Of a stretch of DNA of 26,855 bases, positions 23,404 through 26,855 are shown piece by piece (position 1 is the stretch's first letter; the number at the start of each line of letters is the position of its first letter). The notes under the pieces are model-generated. The model saw only the letters and a program-made list of their open reading frames with translations, ran no database searches and was not told where the DNA came from. Made by a program: the position numbers and the translations under genes. The stretch is taken from contig CAJMRP010000009.1 of NCBI GenBank assembly GCA_905215765.1, positions 1-26,855 of the forward strand, written 5' to 3'. The DNA comes from an uncultured bacterium. Lineage in GTDB: Bacteria > Actinomycetota > Coriobacteriia > Coriobacteriales > Coriobacteriaceae.

Positions 23404-23823
23404 ATGATTAAAGAGCTCTGCCGCGACGAGGCTATCCTGTCCCAGCGTTGCGAGGTTGCGACCGTCGAGGACGAGTCGGTTGCTCAGGACCTGATCGATA
23501 CCATCAAGTCGCTCGACGATGCCGGCTGCCTTGCCGCTAACCAGATTGGCGTTACCAAGAAGGTTTGCGTCTACCTGGACGATGCCGGCGAGCCTCACGT
23601 ACTCTACAACCCCCGTCTGGTGTTTGGCCTGGGCGCCAGCAAGATGGAGGAGAGCTGCCTGACGCACGAGGAGGTCACCAAGTCCACGCGCTATATCAAG
23701 TGCAAGGTCGCCTTTGATCAGATCGTCGACGGCAAGATGAAGGAGTGCCGCCGCGACTACGCGGGCTTTGAGGCACAGATGATCCAGCATATGATCGACC
23801 ACTGTCTTGGAAAGTTGGTCTAA
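23404..23823 (+). CDS. Small peptide-deformylase-like protein with HMxxH in place of HExxH
   Basis: The 139-residue product has the three deformylase motifs in order: GCLAANQIGV (41-50, motif 1, GxGxAAxQ type), EESCLT (82-87, motif 2 with metal ligand C85) and QHMIDH (128-133, motif 3). In peptide deformylase the third motif is HExxH, and the glutamate activates water. Here it is Met130 (codon ATG), while the ligands H129 and H133 remain. Classical deformylation is therefore doubtful. The ATG at 23404 has a strong ggagg 5 bases upstream, better than 23392. Family length is usually 150-180; this is a short form common in clostridia and relatives. It has its own terminator. If the organism has another deformylase, this one is free to do something else. 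Confidence 0.82.
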   Translation: MIKELCRDEAILSQRCEVATVEDESVAQDLIDTIKSLDDAGCLAANQIGVTKKVCVYLDDAGEPHVLYNPRLVFGLGASKMEESCLTHEEVTKSTRYIKCKVAFDQIVDGKMKECRRDYAGFEAQMIQHMIDHCLGKLV

Positions 23824-23855
23824 GGGGACCAAAGCACCGCACTTCGTCTCTTTTG

Positions 23856-23893
23856 GCCCGGACATGACATTGTTGTCATGTCCGGGCTTTTGT
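23856..23893 (+). terminator. Intrinsic terminator of the deformylase-like gene
   Basis: A 14-bp perfect stem (23856-23869 with 23874-23887) with a 4-base loop is followed by ttttgtgttt, a textbook rho-independent terminator. Confidence 0.92.
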
Positions 23894-23954
23894 GTTTAGC
23901 GCCTTTTTGTTTGGAGACAATGAAATTAGAAAGAACGTAAAGCTAGGAGGCGTT

Positions 23955-24920
23955 ATGTGTACGAGTATTCGATTTACCGATAATTCTGGCCACATGTATC
24001 TGGGCCGCAATCTCGACTGGAGCTTTGACTACGGCCAACAGGTTCGCGTGATGCCGCGCGGGTTTCACATTCCGTATTCGTTTATCGACGACGCGACAGC
24101 GGCGCACGCGGTGATCGGTATGTGCATCGATTACAAGAACTACCCTATGTTCTTCGACTGCGGCAACGATGCGGGCCTTGCCGTGGCGGGTCTCAATTTC
24201 CCGGGTTATGCCGAGTATGCCGAGGGCCCTGTCGACGGCAAGAACAATATTGCGGCCTATGAGTTTCCCCTGTGGGTGGCAGCGACGTTCTCGACGGTCG
24301 ATGAGGTCGAGGCCGCGCTGCGCGATACGGTGATTGTCGCCAAATCTGCCGGAGAGGGGCTGGGCGTGTCGCTGCTCCATTGGATTATCGGCGACAGCCA
24401 GCGCAGCATCGTGGTCGAGATGATGGCTGACGGCCTGCATGTATACGACGATCCGGTCGACACCCTTGCCAACCAGCCGACCTTCCCGTGGCACATGGAA
24501 AACCTCCGCACCTATATCACCGCCACAAGCGATTTTCCGCAGACGGCGACATGGCGTGGCGCCGAGCTCAAGCCCTATGGCGCGGGTGCCGGCATGCGCG
24601 GCATTCCGGGCGATTGCTATTCGCCGAGCCGTTTTGTAAAGGCGGCGTACCTCAATGCCAATTACCCGCAAAAGGAGAGCGAGACCGAAAACGTCGTCCG
24701 CATGTTCCGCTCGCTCGAGGGCGTGGTGATGATTGAGGGGGCGTCCAGGATGGGAGATGGCAAGTTCGAGAAGACTATCTACACCGGATGCTTTAGCGCG
24801 CGCACGGGCAATTATTACTACGCGATGTATGAGGATCCGTCGATTCGCTACGTGAGCCTGATGGATGCCGAGGGCGCGAGCCCCGATAGGCTCGTGGTTC
24901 CCGAGCCGCGTCGTTCGTAG
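23955..24920 (+). CDS. bsh: Bile salt hydrolase (choloylglycine hydrolase family)
   Basis: The 321-residue Ntn hydrolase should deconjugate glycine- or taurine-linked bile acids. After methionine removal Cys2 is the nucleophile (MCTSIRF). All catalytic positions known from the family are present: C2, R18, D21, N81 (in GLNFPGYAEY), N173 (NQPTFPW) and R226 (SPSRF). Asparagine at position 81 fits bile salt hydrolases; penicillin V acylases have tyrosine there. There is no signal peptide, so the enzyme is cytoplasmic, as is usual in Gram-positive gut bacteria. The start at 23955 has taggagg 4 bases upstream and puts Cys at position 2, which excludes the earlier ATG at 23892. It lies just after a terminator, so it has its own promoter. 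Substrate preference cannot be read from the sequence. Confidence 0.9.
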   Translation: MCTSIRFTDNSGHMYLGRNLDWSFDYGQQVRVMPRGFHIPYSFIDDATAAHAVIGMCIDYKNYPMFFDCGNDAGLAVAGLNFPGYAEYAEGPVDGKNNIAAYEFPLWVAATFSTVDEVEAALRDTVIVAKSAGEGLGVSLLHWIIGDSQRSIVVEMMADGLHVYDDPVDTLANQPTFPWHMENLRTYITATSDFPQTATWRGAELKPYGAGAGMRGIPGDCYSPSRFVKAAYLNANYPQKESETENVVRMFRSLEGVVMIEGASRMGDGKFEKTIYTGCFSARTGNYYYAMYEDPSIRYVSLMDAEGASPDRLVVPEPRRS

Positions 24921-24943
24921 CCGTTAGCTTTACTGCAATGCAA

Positions 24944-24979
24944 AGCGGCCCTGCGTCTCTCGTGAGGTGCAGGGCCGCT
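24944..24979. terminator. Hairpin between convergent bsh and kup genes
   Basis: An 11-bp perfect stem (24944-24954 with 24969-24979), GC-rich, lies between the bsh stop (24920) and the kup stop (25000). T-runs are poor on both sides (tgtcgttgattt on plus, tttgcattg on minus), so its strength is uncertain. Confidence 0.6.
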
Positions 24980-24999
24980 GTCGTTGATTTATGACGTCG

Positions 25000-26853
25000 C
25001 TAGAAGTTGGCGTCGTTGAGCTGGGTGCTCTCGAGTCCGTCGAGTTGCTGTTGCTCGGGCGTATCGGCGACGCTCTCGAGCAGCTCGGTGGGATCGACGT
25101 CCATGCTCTTGCCGGCCTCGTTGCCGTTGACCAGGTCGTCCGAGAAGATGTCGACTTCCATTTCCTCGGCCTCTTCAATCTGAACCTCGAGCGGCACCTG
25201 GGTGCGCACGAGCTTAACGGCCGGGCGCATGCGGGCAAACAACGGCACGTACTCGATGATGATGGCAGAGTTCTCGAGACCGTACCAGCGCGCCGGGCTT
25301 CCGCAGGCGCGGCGGACGGCGTACTTGATGGCCATCACACGGTGGTCGTTGCGGTTGATGTCCGTTTCGGGGGCAAGCATCTTGCGCAGCATGCAAAAAC
25401 GGAAGTCGCCCACGTTGCCGCGTGTCTCGTAGATAGAGTAGGTGTGATGCTGCGGCGGCAACTCACCCGATGCCATCAGGTCGCCGACGATCTGGCGCAG
25501 GTAGGCGTTGATGCGCTGGTTGACCTTAAAGCCCAGGTCCAAGCGCACGCGGAACAGGAAGTCTGTGCCAAAGGTCTCAACGGAATACTCATGCGTATAG
25601 GGCTCGTCGGTAACGTGCACGTTGATGAACCAATATGCCTTGGCGCGCTTGGGGTGCTTGTCCAGGATGGAATAAAGCACGTCGCGGTCGAGCGTGAGCG
25701 GGTCGGGGCTGTTGGTGAGAAATACCAGATTGTCGGCGAGCACGGGATAGGTCTCGTCGTTGCGCAGGCGGTTGAGCTGATCGATGTACTTGGAGACGGG
25801 CAGCAGGATCGTTTGCGTGCGCTCGATGGCGGTGCCGCGGCGCCACACATACATAAGGCCGAACAGCAGCGCGGCCAGGAAGATCATGACGTAGCCGCCG
25901 TCAAAGAACATAGTGAGGCACGAGGCGAAGAAGCACAGCTCAATGGCACCAAAGAGCAGGGCGAAGACGCAGGCACCCAGCTTGTGCTTGAGGATGCCGG
26001 CGATATAGCTCGTCAGCAGTGTGGTGGTCATGAGCATGGTCACGGTGATGGCGAGGCCATAGGCGCTTTCCATGCGCTCAGAGTTTTGGAATAGCAGCAC
26101 GATGAAGATGCAGCCGACCCACATGATGTTGTTGACGAGCGGAATATAGAGCTGGCCCTTGGTGTCGCTGGGGTAGTGGATGCGCAGGTGCGGCATAAGG
26201 TTGAGGCGCGTTGCCTCGGATACCAGCGAGAACGAGCCGGTGATGAGCGCCTGCGAGGCGATGATGGCCGCCACGGCCGAAAGCACGATGGCAAAGGGGC
26301 GCAGGGGCTCGGGGAGCATCATATAGAACGGGTTGACGATATCCATTGCGAGCATCTGGGGGTTGGAGTTATTGGCGAGCAGCCAAGCGCCTTGACCCAG
26401 ATAGTTGAGGATGAGGGCCGCTTTAACAAACGGCCAGGATGCATAGATGTTTGCCTTGCCCACGTGGCCCATGTCCGAGTAGAGCGCCTCGGCACCGGTT
26501 GTCGACAGAAAGACAAAGCCGAGCACCATGATGCCCGAGTGGTTGATGGGCGAGAACAGGAACATGATGCCGCGGATGGGGTTGAGCGCGCGCAGGATGG
26601 ACGGGTTGCCGAGCATGTTGAACAGACCGGCGCCAGCCAAGAACAGGAACCACAGCGTCATGAGCGGGCCGAACAGCTTGCCGATCGACGAGGTACCGGC
26701 GCGTTGCATGGCAAACAGGCCGCAGATAATGATGATGGTGATGATGATTACATTGGTCTGGCCGTCACCCAAAAGCGCATGGCCCCACTCGATAGTGCGC
26801 AAGCCCTCGATGGCCGTGGTAACCGTGACGGCGGGGGTGAGGATGCCGTCGGC
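25000..26853 (-). CDS. kup: Kup-type potassium uptake protein (5' end cut by window edge)
   Basis: Kup is a proton-coupled K+ importer in the membrane. The frame is open to the window end: codons beyond the methionine at 26802 read ADGILTPAVTVTTAIEGL, a conserved Kup segment, so about 100 N-terminal residues lie outside. Further Kup features are PLMTLWFLFLAGAG, STTGAEALYSDMGHVG, NYLGQGAWLL, ASQALITGSFSL, and IHYPSDTKGQLYIPLVNN. About ten hydrophobic segments are visible, followed by a soluble C-terminal part (about 270 residues). It ends in an acidic, Q-rich tail (EEAEEMEVDIFSDDL and later), less conserved. The gene is convergent with bsh. No regulatory region is in the window. Confidence 0.92.
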   Translation of the reverse strand, partial: ADGILTPAVTVTTAIEGLRTIEWGHALLGDGQTNVIIITIIIICGLFAMQRAGTSSIGKLFGPLMTLWFLFLAGAGLFNMLGNPSILRALNPIRGIMFLFSPINHSGIMVLGFVFLSTTGAEALYSDMGHVGKANIYASWPFVKAALILNYLGQGAWLLANNSNPQMLAMDIVNPFYMMLPEPLRPFAIVLSAVAAIIASQALITGSFSLVSEATRLNLMPHLRIHYPSDTKGQLYIPLVNNIMWVGCIFIVLLFQNSERMESAYGLAITVTMLMTTTLLTSYIAGILKHKLGACVFALLFGAIELCFFASCLTMFFDGGYVMIFLAALLFGLMYVWRRGTAIERTQTILLPVSKYIDQLNRLRNDETYPVLADNLVFLTNSPDPLTLDRDVLYSILDKHPKRAKAYWFINVHVTDEPYTHEYSVETFGTDFLFRVRLDLGFKVNQRINAYLRQIVGDLMASGELPPQHHTYSIYETRGNVGDFRFCMLRKMLAPETDINRNDHRVMAIKYAVRRACGSPARWYGLENSAIIIEYVPLFARMRPAVKLVRTQVPLEVQIEEAEEMEVDIFSDDLVNGNEAGKSMDVDPTELLESVADTPEQQQLDGLESTQLNDANF

Positions 26854-26855
26854 GA

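Noticed and set aside
24991..26094. Long plus-strand open frame (367 codons)
   Set aside because: Antisense shadow of the Kup C-terminal region.
1..26855. CRISPR array, tRNA, rRNA, insertion sequence or integrase
   Set aside because: No regularly spaced repeats, no cloverleaf or rRNA sequence, and no transposase or recombinase motifs were found on either strand.

Overview
The window is a GC-rich (roughly 60% by eye), densely coded bacterial chromosome segment with genes on both strands. Gene content and protein style point to a gut-associated member of the Coriobacteriia (Actinomycetota), most likely Collinsella or a close relative. The supporting features are a bile salt hydrolase, anaerobe-type flavoproteins, multidomain GGDEF proteins, a GC-rich UvrA2-like gene and short palindromes between genes. 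The taxonomic call is inference; there is no rRNA, tRNA, phage module, insertion sequence or CRISPR array in the window.

Layout. 1-616: the 3' end of an EF-G/Tet(M)-superfamily translation GTPase. 617-5671: a block in which an Orc1/Cdc6-like ATPase gene overlaps a UvrA2-like gene, convergent with a second, paralogous ATPase gene; three related palindromes sit at the block edges and in its middle. 5672-8563 (minus strand): tRNA methyltransferase TrmL with an internal insertion, a CobW-type metallochaperone GTPase, and a pair encoding an ArsC/Spx-like protein without its cysteine and an iron-sulfur flavoprotein-like reductase. 8675-13049 (minus): two paralogous cyclic-di-GMP proteins, one GGDEF-PAS-GGDEF* and one GGDEF-PAS-GGDEF*-GGDEF*-EAL (* = degenerate). 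13372-14241: a patatin-like lipase. 14343-16376 (minus): a thiamine operon thiM - thiamine-binding protein - thiE, controlled by a TPP riboswitch and a terminator. 16475-18290: a HAD phosphatase and a LysR regulator in one operon. 18446-19579: a short MetE-type methyltransferase behind a leader with two inverted repeats. 19702-23210: a uracil permease, a convergent esterase, and an AzgA-type purine permease. 23404-24920: a small peptide deformylase with an altered metal motif, then a bile salt hydrolase. 24999-end (minus): a Kup potassium transporter cut by the window edge.

How it works together. Most of the region is housekeeping and nutrient acquisition: thiamine salvage, pyrimidine and purine uptake, potassium uptake, metal trafficking and bile-acid deconjugation, with cyclic-di-GMP signalling in the middle. 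The parts that are not routine are the ATPase/UvrA2/palindrome block, three enzymes whose catalytic residue is replaced or whose core is interrupted, and the tandem GGDEF architecture. Almost every transcription-unit end carries a strong inverted repeat, several of them placed to serve both strands.
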